A stretch of 64,000 nucleotides of DNA from Polytrichum commune (taxonomy: Eukaryota > Streptophyta > Polytrichopsida > Polytrichales > Polytrichaceae): contig OX485807.1 in assembly GCA_950295325.1 (NCBI GenBank), forward strand, positions 35,990,440-36,054,439. The letters are read 5' to 3'. Of the stretch, positions 36,063-47,000 are shown in pieces (positions within the stretch are counted from its first letter, which is position 1; each line of letters begins with the position of its first letter). Under the pieces are notes generated by a model, which saw nothing but the letters and a program-made list of their open reading frames with translations, was not told the DNA's origin and searched no databases. The translations under genes and the position numbers were made by a program.

Positions 36063-36655
36063 AGACCAAACCTAGCCTTGGTGTGAGTGATCAAAGCTTA
36101 CTTAGATCGAGTCCTCTTTGTGTTCTAGAATGTTGAAACATACCCCAGACATACAATGAAGTTTCAGAAGTTATTGATAAGCCACGTATTAGTTGTTGTA
36201 TTACCAGGATCAATTTTAATGTTAGTTTGTGTCGGAGTATCCCTCTATAACTTCATTACATATGAATTTCTTTCTCTATTTCAAAATGTGGTCTCAATCG
36301 ATTCTTCTAATTTGACCATCAAGCTGATATTGATCTATATCTTACCAAGCCTCCTGCACTTTGTTACTCGGAGGGGGAATTATCGTATACAAGTGTACTT
36401 CTCATCCATCCAACATAAAAATTGGGACCCTCTATATGTTTGTTGTTGATTCGTCTCAAATAATCTCAATTAGACTAATTCAAGGTCTTTAAAGCTAATT
36501 CAATGTCAAATTAACTTTAAAAAAAATAAGCTTTGGGTTGCTATTTCAGGGCTTTTATGTTGGATGAATGAGAGATACGCTCGTATGCAATGTTCCCCTC
36601 TTGGCCTCCTGGACTTGACGATAAATTTCATTTCATTTTTTATGATTGTGAACGT
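36063..36655. other. No recognisable gene
   Basis: A 97-codon plus-strand frame (36156-36449) is hydrophobic but has no recognisable domain, and its tail overlaps repeat sequence related to 16690-16760. Confidence 0.4.
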
Positions 36656-37090
36656 AACATCATTTAGCCATGTGGGTTAGTTCCATGACCCTAGAATATG
36701 TCAATTATAGTATGTGGCCCCTCAAACAGACTCGGAGTATTCATTTACTATTCATACATCTAGGCTAAACTTGGGAAACTTGGGTGGAGTTATACTCCCA
36801 ACACTATGCACAAGAATTATTGTCCACTTTAGGAATATTCAAAGGAAACATTGTTCATCCCAATATTATTCCCTAACATTACTATTCATAGCAACACTAT
36901 CATTGAGAATACGGATACTATTCAAAATATTATTATTATTATCATTCAATCCGGCACCATTCATTATTTGTTGTCAACGTCAATTTCTTCCTAGTTTCTA
37001 AGTTTCTTCCCATGAAGATAAGATAGTGGAGGCCCATGTTGAATGCTAAATATAGAATGAAACACAACCATGTAGTTGAATAATGTTATG
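36656..37090 (+). repeat. Dispersed repeat D, copy 2
   Basis: Direct-orientation relative of 18221-18640 sharing TTTAGCCATGTGGGTT, CCCTAGAATATGTCAATTA, TTCTAAGTTTCTTCCCA and AAATATAGAATGAAACAC. Confidence 0.6.
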
Positions 37091-38074
37091 ACTTAGGTTG
37101 TCAAATGCAATTTTTTGTTGCAATGGAAATTCATAAACTCATATGAGACAAGTTTTCGGCTTTGATGGATGGAAGGTACTTCAACAACATGTGATTAAGA
37201 GTTGTAAATCATGGGTTGATATTGATGAAGTCCCTTCATTGAGACCAACATGATACAAACAACTATAATTACCAATGTTGGGTGGGTATTTGATTTTGCT
37301 ACTAACCTCGGGATCTGGTTTTCAAAGACAACTTAGAAGCAAGAAGAAACCTTCAGTGCGAGGCTTTTGAATTTTTTTACAATAAAAGAACCTTTGGTCC
37401 CAACTTAAAATAAAAAAATAAAATCTTCAAAGACATGGTGATTCTCATGAAAGAACATATAAAAAACCAACATTTTTCTAGAAGGTTATTTGATTGGATT
37501 TTTTATTTTTTTTAAAACCACGGTTATGAATCAAGTGTGGTGGTTTGAAAGTTTGAGAACCGTGGTTATAAATCTAAAGAACCACCTTGATAACCAGTAA
37601 GGATTTGGTGCCAATCTTAATACCCACCCCACATTGGTAATAACCCACCAAATGCTATGGCTTCACAACCAAGGTTACCGACTAACTTGACGAAGAAAAC
37701 ATGCGGTAATTACTCATGATTAGGTAGGACTACTGTAGGTGATAAACATGTTCATCACTTTGGTGCCGAAATGCTATTTCTTATTAGGCGAAACATGATA
37801 AGTTTTGTAGAGATTCCGATTAATGTAAAGGTAACACGTGATGCTTTGTTTAGATTCCGGATTCATTTGTGTTGAACTTGCTTATCACCTACAGTAGTAG
37901 TCCTCCTCAACCCCGGAGGAAAACCGCATATGTGTAACTTACATGTCCCAACATTTGGGCATTGAGTTCCGGAATCCACGAATCTCTGCAAGCCAGCTGG
38001 CAAACGAGTGAATTGAATCTCCACAATATGGCAAAATCTAGCAAGTTGTCGCCCCAAACTATGTTGCACAATAG
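37091..38074. other. No recognisable gene
   Basis: AT-rich sequence. The two overlapping minus-strand frames near 37863-38147 run through a (TA)n tract and show no domain. Confidence 0.45.

Positions 38075-38097
<23 letters not shown>
38075..38097 (+). repeat. (TA)n microsatellite
   Basis: About 11 TA units followed by AAATAAATAAA. Confidence 0.9.
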
Positions 38098-38106
<9 letters not shown>

Positions 38107-38267
38107 CACAAAAGTTGGTCGTGAATTTGCTCAAAGGATGATTCCAAGGCTTCTCGTAACTTTATCGTAACTTCAAGGGATGATCTTTCTGTAATAAATA
38201 GGTGGTTGTTGTTGTTGTTTTAAAAAATTAATTAATTTAATTTTAGACAGAAGGCCGATAGGTCAAC

Positions 38268-38425
38268 GCCAAAGGCAGTTGACCACCTGGCAAGTTTTCC
38301 GTCAAGTAGAGAGGAGATTTCACAGCCGGGATTCGAACCGCCAACCTCTTCCTTGAGATTTGGGTATCTCTCCACCATCATCTGGTAGTTTAAGGTCATC
38401 TCAGACCCAATAGGTTGGGTTTAGG
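38268..38425 (-). mobile_element. tRNA-derived SINE, copy S3 (best preserved promoter)
   Basis: On the minus strand an A box TGGTGGAGAGA (38377-38367) and a perfect B box GGTTCGAATCC (38339-38329) lie 27 nt apart, as in a tRNA-type internal promoter. The head begins near CTACCAGATGATGG and the body contains CTCTACTTGACGGAAAA. There is no tRNA cloverleaf, so it is a SINE and not a tRNA gene. Confidence 0.72.
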
Positions 38426-39012
38426 GTTTAGGGTCCGGGTCCAATGAACTTGGGGTCCTAACACCCCTTCTCAGACCTTTTACTTTTGGATGCAAGATTC
38501 TTCACTCCGATTTGAAGGTTGGTTTTTCAAACTAGGTTAATTATATTTTGGTTTATTTTATCTAGAGAACGATGACCTCAAGATTTGGCAAGAAAGTGAT
38601 ATCAAATGAACGCCAATTTTATTTTTTAACAAACTTGAATCCAAATCCCGGTGTAGATTCCTTGGGTACAAATTGTATTCTTTGTTGATGGGATTACTCG
38701 ATTTTAGAGTTTCTTTGGATTTGGACTATAATGTAAACTCACCCTAAGTTACATACCACACGGACATGATAGCTGAAAAGTTTGGACCTGAAAAAAAAAC
38801 AACAAAACCCAAGTTGTTTGAAAGTGATGCCACATTAGCGCCACTTCTTTTTTACATACCTTGAGCCCAAACCCTAGTGTAAATTCATGGGGTCCATAAT
38901 TGTACTCTCGATCGATCGGATCGCTTGGTTTTAGAGTTTCTTTGGTCCTGGACCATAATGTACATCGTAAACCTACCCCAATAGTAACTTACATACTACA
39001 TGGATACGATAA
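38426..39012. other. No recognisable gene
   Basis: Unique sequence with no supported frame. Two similar blocks (TAGAGTTTCTTTGG near 38705 and 38933; GATCGGATCGCTTGGTTTTAG) suggest an old local duplication of about 230 bp. Confidence 0.4.
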
Positions 39013-39400
39013 GGTACGTGGGTGCTATTTGGTTTGTTTTTTCGTGTTCTCCAACCTCTACCAATTAGATTTACACAGAAAAAGAATTCGTGTTGCAATA
39101 GAAAATCTACAATGAAGCATTTGCAAAAACTGGATTGAAAATCAAGCCCCCCCTAGTTTAGTTATGGTTATTGGAAGTGCATGTTTGTGTGATTTCTCAC
39201 TTGGATATATAGGTCCTCCAATTGTGTTCAATATTGAAATTTGGAATAGTTATTGATATTTGAAAACGTACTCTTTTAAACATGTGTATTTATGATGTTT
39301 CCTCTTTTAATCCACACCAAACCACGTACCAATCAAATCTAGGGATCCAATTGAGGCAACAAGCCACTTAAGATCCATGTAAGATTGAGGCATCTATAAC
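39013..39400 (+). repeat. Dispersed repeat B, copy 1
   Basis: GTGGGTGCTATTTGGTTTG, TGTTCTCCAACCTCTA, GAAAATCTACAATGAAGCATTTGC and ATAGGTCCTCC recur in order at 46625-47000 and in part at 44880-45170. Confidence 0.65.
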
Positions 39401-40436
39401 CAATAACATAAGAGAGTTTGCATTTGTTGGGAGGAGTGATAGCGTGGATTTTTTATATTATTATTATTATAAAAATAAAAAATAAAAAAATCCTCACAAA
39501 TAGATTTTTAAAAAAAGGAGAATGCAATTTTTTTTATTTTTTTTATGATGAATACGGAAATCGCTACGAATTTCAAATTTGATAGTTGTCGTAGCCAAAC
39601 ATTAGCATTGAGATGAGCGGTTGTGGATTAACCTAAAGTTCGACATTATGTTACCCTAACTTCATCGCTTCAAAATCTGTAACAACTTCCATATTCACGA
39701 TTTCAAGATTATTATTTTGCACTCTCCTTGGAATTTGTTTCTCTTAGCAAGAAAAACAAATTCCCCACTATAACTCCCCCTAAACAATTACGAAATCTCT
39801 TATTTTATCAGTTACAAATACCTCAACCTCAGTCAATCACAAGCCGCCACCACATAAACCTCAACTACGCTCGCCTGTATGTACAAACAATACAGATCTC
39901 ATCCATGTTGGCATCACTACATGACCTAGTGTGCGGCTAAATGAACATGGTCGACTACGGACGCCTCAACCTTTAGCTTAGCTGGAAAATGGGACCCAGA
40001 AGAAACAACACTGCAAGCTCCAAGTTGGTGCGTTGGGTCGAGAGTTGCCACATGGCATACATTGGTTGGGCCACTTGGCATTAAAGAAAAAAATCCTAGG
40101 GCATCAAATTTGACCCAACTTCACCATTTACATGAGCTCCTATATATAGCGTAATATATTCCACCTCGGCATGAATTCGGCTATGAAGTAGTTAAGGAGA
40201 AAGGTCCGTGTGCGGCCATGGCATGCATTGGTTCAAAAGCCCAAGCTAAAATGAGTTAAAATCATATACAATCCCGGACGTATGATGTGGCGGAAAAGAG
40301 CCGCTGATGTGTCAGTTGCACATAACATGAGGGCCAGGGATGTGGAAGACTGGGCTATCTCTTAAATTAAACTTTAAGGTAGACGTGTGTTATTCGGACA
40401 CTTTCCTCTCTTCACCCACTTCTCGAAGTAATGCTA
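39401..40436. other. No recognisable gene
   Basis: Very AT-rich tract (39440-39545) with (TTA)n and A/T runs. No supported gene. Confidence 0.45.
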
Positions 40437-40505
40437 CTAATAATAGTATACAACGTTTGGCAATCTGACGTGAATTTGAACCTGTTGGGCCTAAGGTAGA
40501 AATAT
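40437..40505 (-). mobile_element. SINE tail fragment
   Basis: GGCAATCTGACGTGAATTTG and CCTGTTGGGCCTA match the tail of SINE copy S1 (28390-28430). The head is missing. Confidence 0.4.
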
Positions 40506-40859
40506 TATAACATGTGAAAATGAGGTGATTCGCTTTGAAGATCTGGTTTGACAATCGTGAGATAATTTTCCAAGATAGACGAGAAGGATTCATGAAGAAT
40601 GCAAGTTGTTTCATATTTTTCTGCCTTATACAAAAATGCTATAATTTTTCAAAGTGGAAAGTTGTCCAAACCCCTGCTCGTTCACTAGATTCTCCCTACA
40701 CCGAACACGGTAATCCACATTTCCATACGGAACATTGCCTAAATCGGTTACCTCATGAGTACATTAACACTTGACTCCCATTGGCTACACTAAGTGTTCA
40801 CGCATTGAAGTTGCCGCCGAGCCATGATGGCGGTCTAGTGCACGGCTAGAAGGTGGTTA

Positions 40860-41075
40860 ACGGGTTATGGTATTTCTACCTTACCCTGCTCAAGGATCCC
40901 CTTGATGCAGGGTGGGCTTTACTGCCTACCATGCGGTGGGTGGGCTCTTGGTTTTTCTGTCAAGTAGAGAGAAGATTTCGCAGCCGGAAAACGAACCGCC
41001 AACCCTCCGTTCGGATTTGGGTACCTCTCCACTGTCATCCGGTAGTTTAGGTTCGTTTCAGACCCTTCTCGTACC
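40860..41075 (-). mobile_element. tRNA-derived SINE, copy S4
   Basis: Minus-strand head with an A-box-like GTGGAGAGGTACCC and a decayed B box (GGTTCGTTTTCC). The body shares the blocks around CTACTTGACAG, AAGAGCCCACCCACCGCATGG and AAGCCCACCCTGCATC with copy S1. Confidence 0.65.
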
Positions 41076-41129
41076 TTGTGTATATGACTCATGTAATTAG
41101 TGCGACATGCTTAGCAAATGGAAATCCAA

Positions 41130-41640
41130 TGAATTGGGAGAACCGACTGCTAGTTACAAATGAACCGGTTGAGTTTGAGAAATAACTGGTTGAAGTTCAT
41201 CAAGACTTCAAGAAAATTACTGATCCTTTTAGAGGAATCCATGGAATATACCTAAAATCGATAAAGAAAAACTAAAAGATGTCAACATGTAATAGGTTGG
41301 ACTTGGACACACTAGGGTTACGACCGACTATGGTCAAATATCTCCTTGGACATTGATCCAAATCATGCCCATAGCCATTTGCCTCATTATTTTTGGAGCT
41401 CATGTGAATATCTTATTCATTCCAAAGTGAATATTCTCGTGCTCATTAAGTGATCGTACAAGTCCTTCCGAGTTGTGTTGACTTTTGAGTTTGTGATGGT
41501 TAGCATATTTGAGCAAGTAGTCTAATCTCTTTAAAACACATGTCTTTTTGGTGTCTGATCTTAGATCCACATCTAACCACATACCACTCAAATCTAGGTG
41601 TAAGATGAAGTCCATTGTTTGAATAAATGGTTCAAATTAT
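41130..41640 (+). repeat. Dispersed repeat A, copy 4
   Basis: Direct relative of 9128-9400 in its first 230 bp and inverted relative of 32490-33800 along its whole length. It is the most complete continuous copy in the window. Confidence 0.6.
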
Positions 41641-41699
41641 TCCATTATTCATCTACCTTGGTTTTAGAAAATCAACCTTCAAGCTTTGTGTCACACATG

Positions 41700-42300
41700 T
41701 GTTGCAAGGCACATTTCTATATGCCGGCAAAGTCGGCGAAATCCACTAATTGATAAACACTCCATCTCTTTCCACATGAAAGCGTGCATAATATGACCGG
41801 ATGCATCCAATCGATGGTGGGCACAATTGTAAGGAGAAGTTGAAGTCGAGGAGTTGAATTTTCATAAATATAATATCTTCTTTTTCAACTTGCATGTTTG
41901 ACAACAAAACAAATATTTCTCTCACATATGGGCTCCTGTACTCCACATGGAAGTGTTTAGCCAACAAAATGTTGGAAGATCATGTCTAACACCTTGCCCA
42001 CATAGGTGTATTCTAATTTCCTTTGTCGGAACAACCGTGTCATGGAAGTCTGCCCTAAGAAAGAATAGGTTGGAGAGCTCAATCATTGGGTGGGTCAGAG
42101 ATAATTGTTCATCCAAAGAGAACATTTATAGGCACATTTCATGTGCCGTCCAAGTTAGCAAAAGCCACTAGATGACAATATTTTGATCTTCCGTCCACAT
42201 GGAATTGTGCTATATTTCGACCTAGTGAACGAGAATTGGTGGTTGGCACAATTCTAGAAGAAGTTATAGTTTGAGGTGGTGCATGTGAGGTTCTCATGAC
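41700..42300 (+). repeat. Diverged tandem duplication, period about 430 bp
   Basis: CACATTTCTATATGCCGGCAAAGT...GAAATCCACTA...GGTGGGCACAATTGTAAGGAGAAGTTG (from 41704) is paralleled by CACATTTCATGTGCCGTCCAAGT...AAAGCCACTA...GGTTGGCACAATTCTAGAAGAAGTT (from 42134). Confidence 0.5.
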
Positions 42301-43603
42301 TTGTTCTTGGTCAATGAGAAATTTGTAATTACCAATGTGGTGCATGTGGAGGATGCAAATCCAAGGTTATAGTGTGCATAGTTCAAGAAAGAATAACCAT
42401 CATATGTTACTGAAGTTTCAAAGCGAAATCCTTCCAATTAAATTGAAATTTTGTGTGAGTATCTTCATCTTCTTCTAGCACATGTGTATATATATATATA
42501 TTTCCATTTTTATTTATACTAACTTGTTATATGTACCATGCAATGACCATACTACTCATGTAAAATTCCACACACATGTCGATATGATATTGATTCACAA
42601 ATCAAGTCTATAATAAGATGTTCTTCAATATGATGATGACATTTGCATTTTAATATTTGCATGGCAATACAATTCTCGATACCAACCAGGCATGTTATCA
42701 CATGTACCTTTCTACCAAACCTTATATCTTATAAGTTGAAGTGGGTAATCTGTGGAGCTCGTTGATATGTCAACGCATGACACCCATTTGTCTAGGGCTT
42801 ACGATGGCCATATTCTTGAAACATGAATTTAGCTTGGGTAGGTTGCTACCTACCTACTCATGTACCTAGACAGGTTAATCAAACAAAGTTGGGTCTTCAT
42901 CAATATTTTTGAAGTGAAATAATGCTCTAACTTTCACTAATAAATGAGATAAGGGTCACATAACTTATGGAGGTACCAATGTTGGATTGATATATGTGTA
43001 TATAGGTGGATATGTTTTTGGGTGCATGTTTGGGCATAAGATACTCGTGGGGAGGTGGTGGGTTGATACACACAAAGCACCTAATGTGATGGGTATGTCA
43101 AGGCCATTATCTCACAACGGGCATGAACTTCCAAACTAACAATGCACCACACCTTGTGAGAGATGGGAAGGTTTTGGAGTCAGGTTAGGGATTTCGTATT
43201 TGAGCAAACATAACTCTCCTCATTGATTTGCATTATGGTTGTGGATTATCTTTCCTAGGATTAGTTTTTGAGTCTAAGCTTTCATGGTGGCCATTGAGGG
43301 CTAAGGTGTGAAAACCTCCATTATCCTCCATGTCTTTGTTTGTTTGGTTTGCACATCTGGCTTGTTATGGTTGTCATGTGATGCTCGGCATTGTAATTTC
43401 TCGTTGTGGTTGTCATTCTTGAATATTGTAGTAGTGCGCTTGTCCTTTGTGCTCTATGGATCCTATCCTTAAGAGTTTGGCTCCGAACTTGTTGGAGATG
43501 AACCTTTAGGCATTGATGTCAATGTGGACAACCTTCTTGAGACTCAAGTAGATGCATCAACAAAGGTGAATGAGAGCACACCAAAAGAGGATGCATGTGC
43601 AAC
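42301..43603. other. No recognisable gene
   Basis: A (TA)n tract at 42486-42500. Otherwise no supported gene or element. Confidence 0.45.
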
Positions 43604-43606
43604 TAA

Positions 43607-44105
43607 GGGCCACTTCACACACGAGCCAAGAGCCGCGACCATGAAACTGTGAGAGCCCAAAAGAAAGTGTCCAAAGGCCGTCCCAACACACCTCCAAAAT
43701 CATCTAGTGTGGTCACGGACCCTCAAGTGTAGTGTGAAGCCATATGTGACCAGGCCCTCAACCAAATGCTATTTCAATGAATTTTTATTCATGCGGGTTC
43801 TCACATATGATAAAATAACATAAATCAACGGTTGTGAGCGTTCGGAGTGCCATGGTCTCCCGGTTTTGTGTCAGGTCTACCTCCAAGAGGTGGTTTTGGA
43901 AAATAGTCAAAGTGACCACGAAACATGATCCATTTGATGCCATGTAGGAATCCATGCAGACTTTACATCCATCTTGCATTCACGTACTCCCGTGATCCCT
44001 CAAGCGTAGTGTGAAGTGAACTTGGACCGGCTCCGCCCTTTTCACCAACGAGAGTGCTTGAAGTGTAATGGTCACAGGCACTCAGTCTCGTGTGTGAAGT
44101 GGCCC
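43607..44105. mobile_element. PIF/Harbinger-type MITE, family H1, copy 2 (499 bp)
   Basis: Ends are GGGCCACTTCACACACGAG and the inverted CTCGTGTGTGAAGTGGCCC, with TAA at 43604-43606 and 44106-44108. It has the same length and orientation as 10979-11477, with a TAA instead of a TTA target. No coding capacity. Confidence 0.92.
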
Positions 44106-44108
44106 TAA

Positions 44109-44875
44109 AAAGGTTGCTCTTTGACGCGTGAAGGTGAAAGGCTTGATTTCCACTCGGGCTGCACTGGCTCGCCCGGGTTCGTTGTATTTTGGTTTCCTTT
44201 GCAATTGATTTTCTCAATTTGTGCCCAAATAAAAAGAAAAAAGTGAAAGGCTTGCAAGACAATTGCCATTATTGGGTGCCATACCACCAAACACACCTGT
44301 GTGAGCTTTCTTCCGACTCATAGATCCAAACACGGAGATCCAATTCAAGACGAACAAGTCATGTGATGTTTGATATGAAACCCTTATCCTTCCTCTGCAT
44401 CAACCTCTTCTATCACAACAAGGAATACTCGTAATAAAAGATGGTTATGCATTGCATTTGCAACCAATATCCTTTACTTACTTTCAAAGAAATTCCACGT
44501 TTATGATTTAAGATGTGCATGTTGTTGGTAAATACTTGGGCGTTTGGTTGTATGAAGATTGTCAAAAGAACTGGCATGATGATGCTCTTGATGGTTGTAC
44601 CTTCAAAAGGGAGGGTGTGGAGGAGTACTTTGCCGAAGAGGCCAACTTGCTCAATGCACATGAGACGGAGCTAGAGGATGCCAAGTGTTTTGAAGAGCTT
44701 CACAAGAACTTTATCCAAAATGAAAAATCATGCAAATTTGCATCTTGAGAGAAAATACCATATAAACTTCCATAATGATCTAGACACAAATATAAAACTT
44801 ATCACAAACCTTTTCTATAAAAAGAAGTATAATTTTGTCTATGAGGATTGGGGTAGTTGACCACATATCAATTTG
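44109..44875. other. No intact gene; one acidic frame
   Basis: A 77-codon plus-strand frame (44515-44748) is acidic and cysteine-containing and looks weakly coding-like, but I recognise no domain and see no splice partners. Confidence 0.35.
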
Positions 44876-45170
44876 ATTGGCGAGTTGATGATTTGATTTA
44901 CACAACGGAACTTATGCTGCACTAGCAAATCTAGAATGAAGCATCAACAAAAACCGGACCTCCTTTTTGGTTATTGGAAGTGTATGATTGCTGATTTCTT
45001 AATCGATTAAACATATCCTCCCAATTGTGTTCACTATTAAACCTGGAGTAATTAATAAGAAAATTAGACATAGTTCAATCTCTTTATATCTCACCTAATC
45101 ACTAACCAATCACATACACGTGTCCAAACAAGAAAAGTAACCGAATTACACTCTTGATCTTATTTTGGAG
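44876..45170 (+). repeat. Dispersed repeat B, partial copy 2
   Basis: GATTTACACAACGGAAC, AGCAAATCTAGAATGAAGCATC, AAAAACCGGACCTCC and GGTTATTGGAAGTG match 39065-39200 and 46680-46790. Confidence 0.6.
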
Positions 45171-45289
45171 AATCATTAATTAGCAGAGAGGCGGGAAAAA
45201 AGCCAAACATAGAAGCCACAAGGAAAACCACGTCACAACTACAATATAATAAGAAACCTTATTGAATTATAAAAATATTTCCAAGAAGA

Positions 45290-46255
45290 AGCTCAAAAGC
45301 CATGTCTACACCTATCTATACCAAGCTTTACAGATAGGTCCGCCTCTCCAACATGAAGTGAAAAAGGGAGAATAACTATTGTGCGTACAATACATACCCA
45401 ACCCTTGTCACTGACGCTGCTCCTCACACTTAGTACCTTCCCAAAATAAAAACCATCTTCTAAGCCCACAATGCCACCGCTGCCACTGCAATAGGTGGTC
45501 ACCCCCACCTTGTCACCACCAACAAAGCTTACCCAAAACCCCCCGTCTACACCTATCTCTACCAGGCTCTACAAATAGACCCGCCTCTCCAACATGAAGT
45601 GAAAGAGGGAGAATAACTACTATGCCTACAATAAATACCCAACCCATGTTAGTGACGCTTCTCTTCACACTTAATACCTTCCCAAAATAGCAATTGTCTT
45701 CTAAACCCACAATGCCACCGCTGGCACTACAACAGGTGGTCGCCCCCCACCTCGTCACCACCAACAAAGCTTACCCAGAAAACCCCGTCTACACCTATCT
45801 CTACCAAGTTCTACAGGTAGACCCGCCTCTCCAACATGAAGTGAAAGAGGGAGAATAACTACTATGCCTACAATAAATACCCAACCCATGTCACTGACGT
45901 TTCTCTTCACACTCAATACCTTCCCAAAATAACAATTGTCTTCTAAACCCACAATGCCACCGCTGGCACTACAACAGGTGGTCGCCCCCCACCTCGTCAC
46001 CACCAACAAAGCTTACCCAAAAAACCCCGTCTACACCTATCTCTACCAGACTCTACAGATAGACCCGCCTCTCTAACATGAAGTGAAAGAGGGAGAATAA
46101 CGAATGTGCCCACAATAAATACCCAACCCTTGTCACGAATGCTGCTCTTCACACTTAATACCTTCCCAAAATAGAAATTGTCTTCTAAACCCACAATGGC
46201 ACTGCAACAGGTGGTCACCCCCCCACCTCGTCACCACCAAAAAAAGCTTACCCTC
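45290..46255 (-). repeat. 242-bp tandem array, four units
   Basis: ATGAAGTGAAA starts at 45353, 45594, 45836 and 46078 (spacings 241, 242, 242). Each unit contains an open minus-strand frame of about 71-84 codons ending in GKLCWW. Because 242 is not a multiple of three, successive frames shift, and neighbouring ones overlap by 13 bp. A satellite origin of these frames is more likely than genes. Confidence 0.92.
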
Positions 46256-46620
46256 TTGCGGGACCAATTTGAATATTGGACAAGTGATTTTGTCCATGTT
46301 GTCGGTCCCCACTAATGAGGCCGAACACTTCTCATATAGTGGTATGGAGGCCCATGAGCATGGTCCTTCAATCCGCATTGGTTGCCTTGGACTTTCAATC
46401 ATTTTTCATGTTGAAGCACATTCTTGTGAAGAGAACAATGCCGCCCGCAATTTCCGGAAAGTTGCTCTTTACTCTAGCCTATGTGGAGTAAGTTAGGAAA
46501 GGCTTTGAAAAGGCCTTTCCTAGATCTTTCTTCATGCACGGTGCAGGCCAGCACCATTATGTAGACAGCCGGTTAACATCACCTGAAGCAATAATTCATA
46601 AATCTGGAGTCTGGCTGTCC
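46256..46620. other. No recognisable gene
   Basis: A 75-codon plus-strand frame (46269-46496) shows no domain. Nothing else seen. Confidence 0.4.
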
Positions 46621-46624
46621 ATTT

Positions 46625-47000
46625 AAGGTATGTGGGTGTTATTTGGTTTGTTTTTTCATGTTCTCCAACTTCTATTGATTAGATTCACACAACGAAACTC
46701 TTGCTGCGTTAGCAAATCTACGATGAAACGTCTGCAAAAACCGGATCGAAAATCGGACCTCCTATGGTTATCGGAAGGGCATGTTTTGCTAATTTCTTCC
46801 CTAGATACATAGGTCCTCCCAGTCGTGTGCACCGTTGAGTAGTTGTAAGTATTTGAAGACATAGCTCGATCTCTTTCAAACATGTGTCTTTGTGACGTTT
46901 GCTCTTTGATCCGCACCGAATCATAGACAATCAAATATAGGGGGTCCGATTACGAAAACGAGCCACTTAAGGTTCTTATGTGTATATCAAAATGATGGGC
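46625..47000 (+). repeat. Dispersed repeat B, copy 3
   Basis: GTGGGTGTTATTTGGTTTG, TTCATGTTCTCCAACTTCTA, GCAAATCTACGATGAAACGTCTGC, ATAGGTCCTCCCA and TTTCAAACATGTGTCTTTGTG follow copy 1 at 39013-39345. Confidence 0.65.

Noticed and set aside
38329-38339. tRNA gene suggested by GGTTCGAATCC
   Set aside because: No acceptor stem or cloverleaf, and the sequence recurs with the same non-tRNA body, so it is a SINE.
44515-44748. Acidic 77-codon frame as a gene
   Set aside because: No domain, no splice context and no neighbouring coding sequence; kept only as a note in the gap entry.
45293-46218. Four similar minus-strand ORFs as a gene cluster
   Set aside because: They are one frame repeated by a 242-bp satellite, with shifting frame and no start context or domain.
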